Shown piece by piece: positions 50,002 to 58,266 of a DNA stretch of 60,731 bases. The DNA is from JACCVL01 sp038232655. Its GTDB lineage: Bacteria; Actinomycetota; Actinomycetes; Propionibacteriales; Nocardioidaceae. The stretch spans positions 1 to 60,731 of the forward strand of contig JBBSNM010000005.1 of assembly GCA_038232655.1 (NCBI GenBank), in the 5' to 3' direction. The stretch's first letter is position 1; the number at the start of each line of letters is the position of its first letter. The position numbers and the translations under genes are program-made. The notes beneath the pieces are model-generated. The model made no database searches. It was given only the letters and a program-made list of their open reading frames with translations, and was not told the origin of the DNA.

Positions 50002-51933
50002 GTGTCAGACACCTCAACTGCCCCATCGCCCGCGGAGGCCGCGGAGACCACCGGGACGTCGGCCACCGGGGCGGCGACTGCAGCCGCACCGGGTCAGTCG
50101 GCCGCGGGCAGCCCGCGGCGACGCTCTGGTGGCGGGCTCAACGGCATGGTGCTCGCCGAGCTGCAGCAGGTCGCGAGCGGGCTCGGCATCAAGGCCACCG
50201 GCCGCATGCGCAAGAGCCAGCTGATCGAGGCGATCACCGCCGCACAGGGCGGCGCGCAGACCTCCGGCAGCCAAGGCTCGGCCGGTCAGACTCCAGCCAG
50301 CCAGCCCGCAAGCAGCCAGCCCGCGGGCGGGGAGCAGGCCGGCGCGCGGAACGGCGCCGAGACCACCGCAGCGCCCTCGACGTCACCCCAGACGCCCGCA
50401 CCCTCGGCGGCGCCCACCGAGCCGCAACCCACCAAACAGCCCTTCGAGCAGCCGGAGCAGCCCGCCACGGCACGCCCCGAGCCCAACGGAGACCGCTCGA
50501 GCGGTCGGTCCGACGGCCGCAATGACAACCGGGGGGACAACCGGGGGGACAACCGGGGGGACAACCGGGGGGACAACCAGGGGGACAACCAGGGCAACCA
50601 GCAGCGCAATGACAACCGCGGGGACAACCGCGGGGACAACCGGGGTGGCAGCCGCCGGGACGAGGAGGACGGCAGCCGCCGCAGCAGGCGTCGCCGCAGC
50701 CGCGACCGTGGACGCGACCGGGGGGACCGCGGCGGACGTCAGGACAGCGAGCCCACCGTGTCCGAGGACGACGTGCTGCTCCCCGTCGCCGGAATCGTCG
50801 ACGTGCTCGACAACTACGCGTTCGTGCGTACCTCGGGCTACCTGCCCGGCCCCGACGACGTCTACGTGTCGTTGTCGATGGTCCGCCGGCACGGTCTGCG
50901 CAAGGGCGACGCGGTCACCGGCCAGGTCAAGCAGGCCCGCGAGGGCGGGGGCAACGACCGCAGCAACAAGTTCAACCCGTTGGTGCGCGTCGAGACGATC
51001 AACGGCACCCCTGCCGGCGAGGCACGCCAGCGGATCGAGTTCTCCAAGCTGACGCCGCTGTACGCGGCGGAGCGGCTGCGACTCGAGACCGAGGCAGCCG
51101 TCCTGACCACGCGGATCATCGACATCGTCGCCCCGATCGGCAAGGGTCAGCGCGGGCTCATCGTGTCGCCGTCCAAGGCCGGCAAGACCCTGGTGCTGCA
51201 GTCGATGGCCAACGCCATCACCACCAACAACCCCGAGTGCCACCTGATGGTCGTGCTCGTGGACGAGCGGCCAGAAGAGGTCACCGACATGCAGCGGGCG
51301 GTGAAGGGTGAGGTGATCTCCTCCACCTTCGACCGACCCGCGACCGACCACACCACGGTTGCCGAGCTGGCCATCGAGCGCGCCAAGCGGCTGGTGGAGC
51401 TCGGCCACGACGTGGTCGTGCTGCTGGACTCGATCACCCGTCTCGGCCGCGCGTACAACCTGGCGGCTCCGGCCAGCGGCCGGATCCTGTCCGGTGGCGT
51501 CGACTCCTCGGCGCTCTACCCGCCCAAGCGATTCTTCGGGGCGGCTCGCAACATCGAGGACGGCGGCTCGCTCACCATTTTGGCCACCGCCCTGATCGAG
51601 ACCGGCTCGAAGATGGACGAGGTCATCTTCGAGGAGTTCAAGGGCACCGGGAACATGGAGCTGCGGCTGCGGCGCGAGTACGCCGACAAGCGAATCTTCC
51701 CGGCCATCGACGTCGACGCCTCCGGCACCCGGCGCGAAGAGCTGCTGATGAGCCGCGAGGAGTTGCAGATCGTCTGGAAGCTGCGCCGGGTGCTGTCTGC
51801 GCTCGACGGCCAGCAGGCACTTGAGCTGCTGCTGGACAAGCTCAAGAAGACGCGCAGCAACGTCGAGTTCCTCCGCCAGGTGCAGAACACGACGCCGCAG
51901 GCCACTGCCGGCCGCCGCGGCGACGAGGACTGA
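50002..51933 (+). CDS. rho: Transcription termination factor Rho
   Basis: A 643-residue Rho from GTG 50002. An N-terminal helix bundle (LAELQQVASGLGIKATGRMRKSQ) is followed by a 200-residue low-complexity insert rich in Ala/Pro/Gln, then Asn/Asp/Arg/Gly, then Arg/Ser. The RNA-binding cold-shock domain begins near DDVLLPVAGIVDVLDNYAFVRTSGY. The motor has Walker A GLIVSPSKAGKT, Walker B HDVVVLLDSITRLGRAYN and the arginine finger region. Actinobacterial Rho typically carries such inserts, which add RNA contacts. The insert is encoded by 12-bp repeats. Confidence 0.96.
   Translation: MSDTSTAPSPAEAAETTGTSATGAATAAAPGQSAAGSPRRRSGGGLNGMVLAELQQVASGLGIKATGRMRKSQLIEAITAAQGGAQTSGSQGSAGQTPASQPASSQPAGGEQAGARNGAETTAAPSTSPQTPAPSAAPTEPQPTKQPFEQPEQPATARPEPNGDRSSGRSDGRNDNRGDNRGDNRGDNRGDNQGDNQGNQQRNDNRGDNRGDNRGGSRRDEEDGSRRSRRRRSRDRGRDRGDRGGRQDSEPTVSEDDVLLPVAGIVDVLDNYAFVRTSGYLPGPDDVYVSLSMVRRHGLRKGDAVTGQVKQAREGGGNDRSNKFNPLVRVETINGTPAGEARQRIEFSKLTPLYAAERLRLETEAAVLTTRIIDIVAPIGKGQRGLIVSPSKAGKTLVLQSMANAITTNNPECHLMVVLVDERPEEVTDMQRAVKGEVISSTFDRPATDHTTVAELAIERAKRLVELGHDVVVLLDSITRLGRAYNLAAPASGRILSGGVDSSALYPPKRFFGAARNIEDGGSLTILATALIETGSKMDEVIFEEFKGTGNMELRLRREYADKRIFPAIDVDASGTRREELLMSREELQIVWKLRRVLSALDGQQALELLLDKLKKTRSNVEFLRQVQNTTPQATAGRRGDED
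50524..50645. repeat. 12-bp tandem repeats encoding the Asn/Asp/Arg/Gly insert of Rho
   Basis: GACAACCGGGGG is repeated at least four times in a row, followed by GACAACCAGGGG variants and, after a short break, GACAACCGCGGG units. They encode DNRG repeats and are expected to change number by slippage without breaking the frame. Confidence 0.9.
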
Positions 51934-52269
51934 ACCGCCAGCCACTCCCGTGCCGCGCAGCCACACCGGGTCGCTGCGGCGCCGCTCGTCAGCCTCGGAC
52001 TCGGCGCGCAGCACCGCCAGGTCGTTGGCGATCACGCGCGACAAGCGCAGGGCGCGGACCTCACCGACCCCGGCATAGGGCCTCACTGAACTCACGGTGC
52101 GCCCACGTACGTGTCTACACGCGGGCAACCTAGAGTGCATGGGCACAGCGGGCGGAACAACCGAGCCGGTGATTAGCGTTGTGGGCACCGTCGGTGTGAC
52201 AATCATCGGCGGTCCGGTTCACGCACCCCGACGGGGAGCGACCCGGCGCCACGTACCGAGAGGACCCGC
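51934..52269. other. 336-bp gap between rho and rpmE
   Basis: No supported gene on the plus strand. On the minus strand, from about 52095 to 51940, one frame reads protein-like (RALRLSRVIANDLAVLRAES, then DERRRSDPVWLRG) but has no closing stop before entering the antisense of rho, so it could be the scar of a lost gene. The right part holds the rpmE leader and GAGAGGA ribosome site. Confidence 0.4.
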
Positions 52270-52509
52270 ATGAAACCCGACATCCACCCTGCGTACGGCG
52301 AGACCCGGGTGACCTGCACCTGCGGCGCCACCTTCACCACGCGCAGTACCGCGCGGAGCGGCACCATGCACGCTGACGTGTGCTCGCAGTGCCACCCGTT
52401 CTACACCGGCAAGCAGAAGATCCTCGACACCGGCGGCCGCGTGGCCCGCTTCGAGAAGCGGTACGCCGCCAAGGGCGGCAAGTCGGGCAAGACCAACGCA
52501 GGCAAGTAG
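52270..52509 (+). CDS. rpmE: 50S ribosomal protein bL31
   Basis: A 79-residue ribosomal protein. It starts MKPDIHPAYGETRVTCTCGA and contains HADVCSQCHPFYTGKQK. The two Cys pairs (CTC and CSQC) mark the zinc-binding C+ form, usually replaced by a Cys-free paralogue under Zur control when zinc is short. The Lys/Gly-rich tail is typical of actinobacteria. Confidence 0.97.
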   Translation: MKPDIHPAYGETRVTCTCGATFTTRSTARSGTMHADVCSQCHPFYTGKQKILDTGGRVARFEKRYAAKGGKSGKTNAGK

Positions 52510-52572
52510 CGACCGACCGGCGCCGGCCGGCGGGCTCTGGGACCTGTCGTGCCGGTGCCGCCGCACGTTGTC

Positions 52573-52634
52573 GACCAAAACCCGCGGATGGTGTGACCAA
52601 AACCCGCGGATCGTGCGGACAAAATGCGCGGATC
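52573..52634. repeat. Three tandem units of a GACCAAAACCCGCGGATC repeat
   Basis: Units lie at 52573-52590, 52595-52612 and 52618-52634 (the last with three changes), separated by 4-5 bases, for a period of 22-23. They fill the rpmE-prfA gap up to 18 bases before the prfA start. Reverse-complemented, the unit shares GATCCG-N4-TTTTGG with the inverted repeats at 36 kb. Confidence 0.88.
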
Positions 52635-52652
52635 GTCGGGAGGGGCGGTGGG

Positions 52653-53765
52653 GTGAGCGAGCAGGCGGGGCAGGCGGGGCAGTTCTCGGTGGTCGAGTCG
52701 CTGGCCGCCGAGCACGCCGCGCTCGGCCTGCGGCTGGCCGACCCGCAGGTGCACGCCGACCCGGCCCGCGCCCGGCGGATCGGTCGGCGTTATGCCGAGC
52801 TCGGGGCCGTCGTCAGCGCCTACCAGGAGTGGCAACGAGTCGGTGGCGATCTCTCGGTCGCCCGCGAACTCGGCGTTGACGACCCGGCCATCGCCGCCGA
52901 GGCCACCGCCCTCGAGCTGCGCCGCGACCAGCTGGGCGAGCGGCTGCGCCGGCTGCTGGTGCCGCGCGACCCCGCGGACTCCAAGGACGTCATCTTGGAG
53001 GTGAAGGCGGGCGAGGGTGGTGAGGAGTCGGCGCTGTTTGCTGGCGACCTGCTGCGGATGTACACCCGCTTCGCCGAGCGGCTGGGGTGGCGCACCGAGG
53101 TGCTCGACACCACCGGCTCCGAGCTCGGCGGCATCAAGTCGGCCACCGTCGCCGTCCAGGCCAAGCAGCCGCCCGAGCCGGGACGCGCGCCGTATGCCCT
53201 GCTCAAGCACGAGGCCGGCGTGCACCGTGTTCAGCGGGTGCCGGTCACCGAGTCGCAGGGACGCGTGCACACGTCGGCTGCCGGGGTGCTGGTGCTGCCC
53301 GAGGCCGAGCCGATCGACGTGCAGCTCGACGACCACGACCTTCGCGTCGACGTCTTCCGCTCCTCCGGCCCGGGCGGGCAGAGCGTCAACACCACCGACT
53401 CGGCCGTGCGCATCACCCACCTGCCCACCGGCATGATGGTGTCGTGCCAGAACGAGAAGTCGCAGCTGCAGAACCGTGAGCAGGCGCTGCGGATCATGCG
53501 CTCGCGGCTGCTGGTGCTGGCCGAGGACCAGGCCGACGCCGAGGCTGCCGACAGCCGCCGGTCACAGGTGCGCACGGTGGACCGGTCGGAGCGCATCCGC
53601 ACCTACAACTTCCCCGAGAGCCGGGTGACCGACCACCGCACCGGCTACAAGACCTACGCGCTCGAGCAGGTGCTGGACGGGGCGCTGGACGACCTCGTGC
53701 AGGCCGCCGTCGACGCGGAGGAGGCCCGACGGCTCGCCGCGCTCGACACCGGCACGAGCACGTGA
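52653..53765 (+). CDS. prfA: Peptide chain release factor 1
   Basis: A 370-residue RF1 from GTG 52653 with GGGAGGGG upstream. FRSSGPGGQSVNTTDSAVRITH contains the GGQ that triggers peptide release, and YALLKHEAGVHRVQRVPVTESQGRVHTSAA, seen here as HEAGVHRVQRVP and ESQGRVHTSAA, precedes it. The RF1 anticodon-mimic tripeptide region lies in domain 2. YNFPESRVTDHRTGYKTY closes the core. Its stop overlaps prmC, whose product methylates the GGQ Gln. Confidence 0.96.
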   Translation: MSEQAGQAGQFSVVESLAAEHAALGLRLADPQVHADPARARRIGRRYAELGAVVSAYQEWQRVGGDLSVARELGVDDPAIAAEATALELRRDQLGERLRRLLVPRDPADSKDVILEVKAGEGGEESALFAGDLLRMYTRFAERLGWRTEVLDTTGSELGGIKSATVAVQAKQPPEPGRAPYALLKHEAGVHRVQRVPVTESQGRVHTSAAGVLVLPEAEPIDVQLDDHDLRVDVFRSSGPGGQSVNTTDSAVRITHLPTGMMVSCQNEKSQLQNREQALRIMRSRLLVLAEDQADAEAADSRRSQVRTVDRSERIRTYNFPESRVTDHRTGYKTYALEQVLDGALDDLVQAAVDAEEARRLAALDTGTST

Positions 53766-54649
53766 GCCTGCAGCGCGTGCTGAGCCACGCCGAGCGGGCG
53801 CTGACCGAAGCCGGTGTCGCCTCGCCCCGCACCGACGCCGAGGTGCTGCTCGCCCACGTGCTCGACGTCCCCCGCGGTCGGCTGCTGCTGGTCGACGAGC
53901 TGCCCGTCGCCAAGCGGCACCACTACGAGCAGCTCGTCGCCCGCCGGGCGGCGCGTGAGCCGCTGCAACACCTCACCGGGCGGGTCGCCTTCCGGGGCGT
54001 CGAGCTGGCGGTCGGCCCGGGCGTCTTCGTGCCGCGTCCCGAGACCGAGCCGCTCGCCGGCTGGGCGGGCGATGCCCTGCGCCGGTTGTTGGCGGACGCG
54101 GTACGGGAGCCGGTCGCCGTCGACCTGTGCGCCGGTTCCGGCGCGATCGCGGCAGCGTTGGCCGACGAGGTCCCGGGCGCTCGGCTGCACGCCGTCGAGG
54201 CCTCGCCGGCGGCCTACGCCTATGCCGAGCGCAACCTGCGCGGCACCGGTGTCGACCTGCGCCTCGGCGACATCGAGCAGACGTGCGGCGACCTGGACGG
54301 CACCGTGGACGTCGTTGTCGCCAACCCGCCGTACATCCCGCTGGGCGCCTTCGAGAGCGTGCAGATCGAGGCTCGCGCGTACGACCCCGCGGTGGCGCTG
54401 TGGTCCGGCACCGACGGGCTCGACGCGGTCCGGGCGGTCGAGCGGGCCGCTGCCCGGTTGTTGCGTCCCGGTGGTGTGCTGGGCTGTGAGCACGCCGACG
54501 CGCAGGGCGGGTCGGTGCCGGCGATCCTTGCCGGTGCGGGTCGGTGGGCCGAGGTGTGCGATCACGACGACCTCGCCGGCCGGTCGCGTTTCACCACGGC
54601 GGTCGCCTCGTCACCGGTCGCCGGCTGGCACGATGGGCGCCGTGAGTGA
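53762..54649 (+). CDS. prmC: Release factor glutamine methyltransferase
   Basis: A 295-residue SAM-dependent N5-glutamine methyltransferase. An N-terminal helical domain (residues 1-80) is followed by FVPRPETEPLAGWA, the SAM loop VDLCAGSGAIAAALA and the catalytic VVANPPYIPLG. GTG 53762 overlaps the prfA stop (GTGA), the classic coupling with its substrate gene. Confidence 0.96.
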   Translation: MSLQRVLSHAERALTEAGVASPRTDAEVLLAHVLDVPRGRLLLVDELPVAKRHHYEQLVARRAAREPLQHLTGRVAFRGVELAVGPGVFVPRPETEPLAGWAGDALRRLLADAVREPVAVDLCAGSGAIAAALADEVPGARLHAVEASPAAYAYAERNLRGTGVDLRLGDIEQTCGDLDGTVDVVVANPPYIPLGAFESVQIEARAYDPAVALWSGTDGLDAVRAVERAAARLLRPGGVLGCEHADAQGGSVPAILAGAGRWAEVCDHDDLAGRSRFTTAVASSPVAGWHDGRRE

Positions 54650-55361
54650 CGCAGCGCCGGGCGCGGACGACGCCGCACACCAGCCGGAGGTGCAGGCCGC
54701 CCCCGGCGCTGACCGGGTGTTCGACTGCGCGGACGCCGACCAGCTCGAGGCCGGGCTGGCGGCGGCGACGAAGGCTCTGCAGGACGCCCGGCTGGCAGTG
54801 CTGCCCACCGACACGGTCTACGGCGTGGGTGCCGACGCCTTCGACCCGGCGGCGGTCCGCCGCATGTTGCGGGCCAAGGGCCGCGGGCGCACCATGCCGT
54901 CGCCGGTGCTGGTGGCCGCCGCCAGCACGCTGGACGCGCTGGCCGCCGGCCTGCCGGCCTATGCCAGAGACATGGTCGACGAGTTGTGGCCCGGACCGCT
55001 CACCTTGGTGTGCACCCAGCAGCCGTCGCTGACCTGGGACCTCGGGGACGCCCGCTCGACGGTGGCGGTACGCATGCCCGACCACCCGGTCGCCACCGAG
55101 CTGCTCAGCCGCACCGGGCCGCTCGCGGTCAGCAGCGCCAACCGCAGCGGGCAGGCCGCGGCCACCACCATCGAGCGAGCCGTGCAGATGCTCGGCGAAC
55201 GCGTCCAGGTCTACCTCGACGCCGGGCCGTCGTCGGGCGGGAGCGCGTCGACGATCCTCGACGTGACCGGGCCGCGTGGACGGGTGCTGCGTCAGGGGGC
55301 CATGCCGCTGGAGCGGCTGCTCGAGTTCGACACCCGCATCGCCGCGGCCGAAGCGACATGA
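54633..55361 (+). CDS. L-threonylcarbamoyladenylate synthase
   Basis: A 242-residue Sua5/YwlC/TsaC-family enzyme, making threonylcarbamoyl-AMP for the t6A modification of ANN-reading tRNAs. LAVLPTDTVYGVGADAFDPAAV is the nucleotide-binding start, KGRGRTMPSPVLV follows, then ELWPGPLTLVC and GPLAVSSANRSGQAAATT. Start at ATG 54633 or GTG 54642; both overlap the end of prmC. The first 25 residues are variable. Confidence 0.93.
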   Translation: MGAVSDAAPGADDAAHQPEVQAAPGADRVFDCADADQLEAGLAAATKALQDARLAVLPTDTVYGVGADAFDPAAVRRMLRAKGRGRTMPSPVLVAAASTLDALAAGLPAYARDMVDELWPGPLTLVCTQQPSLTWDLGDARSTVAVRMPDHPVATELLSRTGPLAVSSANRSGQAAATTIERAVQMLGERVQVYLDAGPSSGGSASTILDVTGPRGRVLRQGAMPLERLLEFDTRIAAAEAT

Positions 55362-55394
55362 CCCGAGCCGGCCCGACTGCTGCCCGGTGTCGCC

Positions 55395-56507
55395 GTGCGT
55401 GAGTACGCCCTGGTCTTCACCGTCGCCGCCGCCGTGACCTATCTGCTCGCCGTGGTGTCGCGGGTGGTCGCGTTGCGGGTGGGTGCGCTCGCCGAGGTGC
55501 GTGACCGCGACGTGCACGCGGTGCCGATCCCCTATCTCGGCGGGGTCGCGATGCTCGGCGGACTCGGCGCTGCGTACCTGGTTGCGCTGCACCTGCCGTT
55601 CCTGTCCACGGCCGACGAGGCGGTCTTCGCTGACGCTCGCGCGGTGCTGGCCGGTGGTGTGCTGGTGTGCGCTGTCGGCGTGCTCGACGACGTCTTCGAG
55701 CTGGACGCGCTCACCAAGTTCGGCGGCCAGCTGCTGGCGGCCGGGCTGGTCGCCTTCCTCGGGGTGCAGCTGGTTTACCTGCCGCTGCCGAACGGCGGTT
55801 CGCTGGCCATGGACCCCACCCAGGCTCCGCTGTTCACGGTGTTCCTGATCGTGGCCACCGTCAACGCGGTCAACTTCGTCGACGGCCTCGACGGGCTGGC
55901 CGCCGGCGTCATCGGCATCGGCGCCATCGCGTTCTTCGCCTACTCCTACCTGCTGGTGGTCGAGAACGACCAGACCAGGGCGCTGACCGCTGCGCTGCTC
56001 ACCGTGGCCCTCGCCGGCGCCTGCGTGGGCTTTCTGCCGCACAACTTCTACCCCGCGCGGATGTTCATGGGCGACTCCGGCTCGATGCTGATCGGCCTGG
56101 TGCTCGCGGGTGGGGCGCTCACCCTCACCGGACAGCTGCCGGTGCAGGAGGTCACCGAGGGACTGGCCGGCGCCGAGGCAGGGTTGCAGGCAGCCCTGCT
56201 GCCGCTGCTGCTGCCGGTGGCGATCCTGCTGGTGCCGTTCCTCGACCTGCTGCTTGCCGTCGTCCGCCGCACCCGCGCCGGGCGCTCCCCGTTCAGCCCG
56301 GACAAGCTGCACCTGCACCACCGGCTGCTGGAGATCGGGCACTCCCACCGCCGCGCCGTGCTGCTCATGTACACGATCGCGGGACTGGTGGCGTTCGGCA
56401 CGGTCGTGGTGAGCCTGGTGGCCGGCTGGCGGTCGCTGGTCGGCGTGGGCGTGCTCGCGGCGCTGACCGCCATCGCGGTCCGCTGGCTGCCGCGATGGAG
56501 CGCCTGA
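55395..56507 (+). CDS. wecA: Undecaprenyl-phosphate N-acetylglucosaminyl 1-phosphate transferase (WecA/TagO-type)
   Basis: A 370-residue membrane enzyme with about eleven helices from GTG 55395. RDRDVHAVPIPYLGGVAML is the N-terminal signature, GVLDDVFELDALTKF the Mg-binding DD, NFVDGLDGLAAG the catalytic loop, FMGDSGSMLIG the third Asp region and SPDKLHLHHRLLEIGHSHRR the HxHH-type substrate loop. It loads GlcNAc-1-phosphate on decaprenyl phosphate for arabinogalactan or teichoic-acid-like polymers. It sits in the usual place upstream of the atp genes. Confidence 0.94.
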   Translation: MREYALVFTVAAAVTYLLAVVSRVVALRVGALAEVRDRDVHAVPIPYLGGVAMLGGLGAAYLVALHLPFLSTADEAVFADARAVLAGGVLVCAVGVLDDVFELDALTKFGGQLLAAGLVAFLGVQLVYLPLPNGGSLAMDPTQAPLFTVFLIVATVNAVNFVDGLDGLAAGVIGIGAIAFFAYSYLLVVENDQTRALTAALLTVALAGACVGFLPHNFYPARMFMGDSGSMLIGLVLAGGALTLTGQLPVQEVTEGLAGAEAGLQAALLPLLLPVAILLVPFLDLLLAVVRRTRAGRSPFSPDKLHLHHRLLEIGHSHRRAVLLMYTIAGLVAFGTVVVSLVAGWRSLVGVGVLAALTAIAVRWLPRWSA

Positions 56508-56929
56508 TGCCGAGCCCAAGCCGGTACCGAACGCTGCTTCGGTTATGGCTGCCGACCGTTGCCGTCGGGGCCGTCGTCATCGCCGTCGCTTCGACCGCGC
56601 GCGGCTGGGCCGGGTTCTATGGCGCGGTGGCCGGCGTCGTCCTCGTGCTCGCGTTCTTCACCCTCAGCCACCTGGTGCTGGCGTGGACCGTCCAGCTGCC
56701 GCCCGAGCTGACGCTGGTCATCGCGCTGGGGCTCTACGTCGCCAAGGTGGTCGCGCTGGCGCTGGGGTTCGTCCTGCTGGACCGGCTCGGTCTGCTGGGT
56801 GATCTGCTGCACCGGGTGTCCCTGGGGTCTAGCGTGATCGCGTGCACGTTGGCCTGGACGTTCGCCGAGGTCCGCGGCGCGATCACCGCCCGCATCCCGA
56901 CCTACGACCTCGGCAAGAGGGCGGCCTGA
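56507..56929 (+). CDS. Small membrane protein upstream of atpB, ATP synthase subunit I-like
   Basis: A 140-residue protein with four hydrophobic helices from ATG 56507, which overlaps the wecA stop (TGATG) and has GGAG seven bases upstream. Position and topology (RLWLPTVAVGAVVIAVAS, then FTLSHLVLAWTV, LTLVIALGLYVAKVVALALG and SSVIACTLAWTFAEVRGAI) fit AtpI-like proteins that help assemble the c-ring. The sequence is only weakly conserved, so the call rests on context. Confidence 0.65.
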   Translation: MPSPSRYRTLLRLWLPTVAVGAVVIAVASTARGWAGFYGAVAGVVLVLAFFTLSHLVLAWTVQLPPELTLVIALGLYVAKVVALALGFVLLDRLGLLGDLLHRVSLGSSVIACTLAWTFAEVRGAITARIPTYDLGKRAA

Positions 56930-56953
56930 TTCGCTGCTACGCTCCCGTGCTCG

Positions 56954-57157
56954 ATGGCCCGGCACGACGCACCACCGTCGCGAGCGGTCGATCCCTGGGC
57001 GGCCTTCGGCCGGCTGGTGGCCGGCGTGGCGATCTATGGAACGATCGGCTGGGCGGGGGACAGCTGGCTCGGGACCGAAGTCCTGCTGCCGGTGGGGATC
57101 GTGATCGGTGCAGCCCTCGGGCTGTGGACCACGTTCCTCGGGCTGCGTCAGCAGTGA
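56954..57157 (+). CDS. AtpZ/AtpI family protein
   Basis: A 67-residue two-helix membrane protein: AFGRLVAGVAIYGTIGWAGDSWLG and LLPVGIVIGAALGLWTTFLG. This matches the AtpZ/AtpI (DUF AtpI_1) family encoded before atpB, where it may form Mg or Ca channels or aid c-ring assembly. The Glu/Asp-poor helix is typical. It precedes atpB by 64 bases. Confidence 0.8.
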   Translation: MARHDAPPSRAVDPWAAFGRLVAGVAIYGTIGWAGDSWLGTEVLLPVGIVIGAALGLWTTFLGLRQQ

Positions 57158-57221
57158 TCGACCACGCTCAGCAAGGTGGCCGCCCTCCCGGGTGTCACCG
57201 CGGCACCGACAAGGAGAGCGC

Positions 57222-58010
57222 GTGATCAGGGCAGACGTCATCCGCGCGGAGTTCACGCCACCGGGGCCCGGCGACTTCGACCTGGCGCCGTTGTTCGGCG
57301 GCACGTACGCCTTCGCCAAGCCCGGCCTGCAGCTGATCTTGGCCGGCGTGCTGGTGTTCGGCTTCTTCGCCCTCACCAGCCGGCGGGCGGCGATGGTGCC
57401 GGGCAGGTTGCAGTTCGCCGGCGAGCAGGCCTACGGCTTCGTGCGCAACAGCCTGGCCCGCGACATCATCGGCAGCCAGGACTTCATGAAGTTCGTGCCG
57501 TACCTGGTGTCGCTGTTCTTCTTCGTCCTGATCAACAACCTGTTCGGCCTGGTCCCGTTCTTCCAGTTCCCGACGTTCTCCAAGGCGGGCTTCGCCTACG
57601 GCCTCGCGGCGCTGACCTGGATCCTCTACAACGGCGTCGGCATCTGGAAGCACGGCCTGGCCGGCTACCTCAAGCACCAGTCGGTCCCCGGCGGCGTGAC
57701 CGGACCCATCCTGCTGCTCATCGTCCCGCTCGAGTTCATCTCCAACCTGCTCGTGCGCCCCATCACGCTGGCGCTGCGGCTGTTCGCCAACATGTTCGCC
57801 GGCCACCTGCTGCTGATCTTGTTCACCCTCGGCGGGGAGTACCTGCTGCTCGAGTCCGAGCAGCTGCTCTACAAGCCGGTCGGTGCGATCGCCATCCTGC
57901 TGGCGATCGCCATCAGCTTCCTCGAGCTGCTGATCCAGTTCCTGCAGGCCTACGTGTTCACCCTGCTCACCGCGATGTACGTCCAAGGTGCCCTCGCCGA
58001 GGAGCACTGA
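57222..58010 (+). CDS. atpB: F0F1 ATP synthase subunit a
   Basis: A 262-residue membrane subunit with five or six helices from GTG 57222 (AAGGAGAG upstream). RPITLALRLFANMFAGHLLL contains the essential Arg of the proton half-channels, and FLQAYVFTLLTAMYVQGAL the last helix. NNLFGLVPFFQFP is also conserved. It begins the atp operon proper. Confidence 0.96.
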   Translation: MIRADVIRAEFTPPGPGDFDLAPLFGGTYAFAKPGLQLILAGVLVFGFFALTSRRAAMVPGRLQFAGEQAYGFVRNSLARDIIGSQDFMKFVPYLVSLFFFVLINNLFGLVPFFQFPTFSKAGFAYGLAALTWILYNGVGIWKHGLAGYLKHQSVPGGVTGPILLLIVPLEFISNLLVRPITLALRLFANMFAGHLLLILFTLGGEYLLLESEQLLYKPVGAIAILLAIAISFLELLIQFLQAYVFTLLTAMYVQGALAEEH

Positions 58011-58037
58011 GTTCCCCCCACCGAAAGGAAGCACCTG

Positions 58038-58241
58038 ATGGAAGGCTCGCTGAACATGGTCGGCTACGGCCTGGCGGCCATCGGCCCCGGCGTCGGCATC
58101 GGCCTGATCTTCGCCGCGTACATCAACGGCGTCGCCCGCCAGCCCGAGGCACAGGGCCGGCTGCAGGCGATCGCGATCCTCGGCTTCGCCCTGGCCGAGG
58201 CGCTGGCGATCATCGGTATCGCCCTGGCCTTCGTGCTCTAA
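58038..58241 (+). CDS. atpE: F0F1 ATP synthase subunit c
   Basis: A 67-residue two-helix hairpin. The first helix is Gly-rich (AAIGPGVGIGLIFAAYI), the loop is ARQPEAQGRLQ, and the second helix carries the proton-binding Glu54 in LAEALAIIGIALAFVL. AAAGGAAG precedes ATG 58038. The rotor ring number cannot be read from sequence. Confidence 0.97.
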   Translation: MEGSLNMVGYGLAAIGPGVGIGLIFAAYINGVARQPEAQGRLQAIAILGFALAEALAIIGIALAFVL

Positions 58242-58266
58242 CCCCACTTCGACGGACGAGGTCACC

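Noticed and set aside
50383..52206. 607-codon open frame antisense to rho
   Set aside because: It is the high-GC mirror of the rho coding frame. Apart from the short protein-like piece before 51950 it has no domains, start site or conserved composition.
52573..52634. Short evenly spaced repeats, possible CRISPR array
   Set aside because: Only three units with 4-5-base spacers; CRISPR spacers are about 30 bases and unique, and no cas genes are present.
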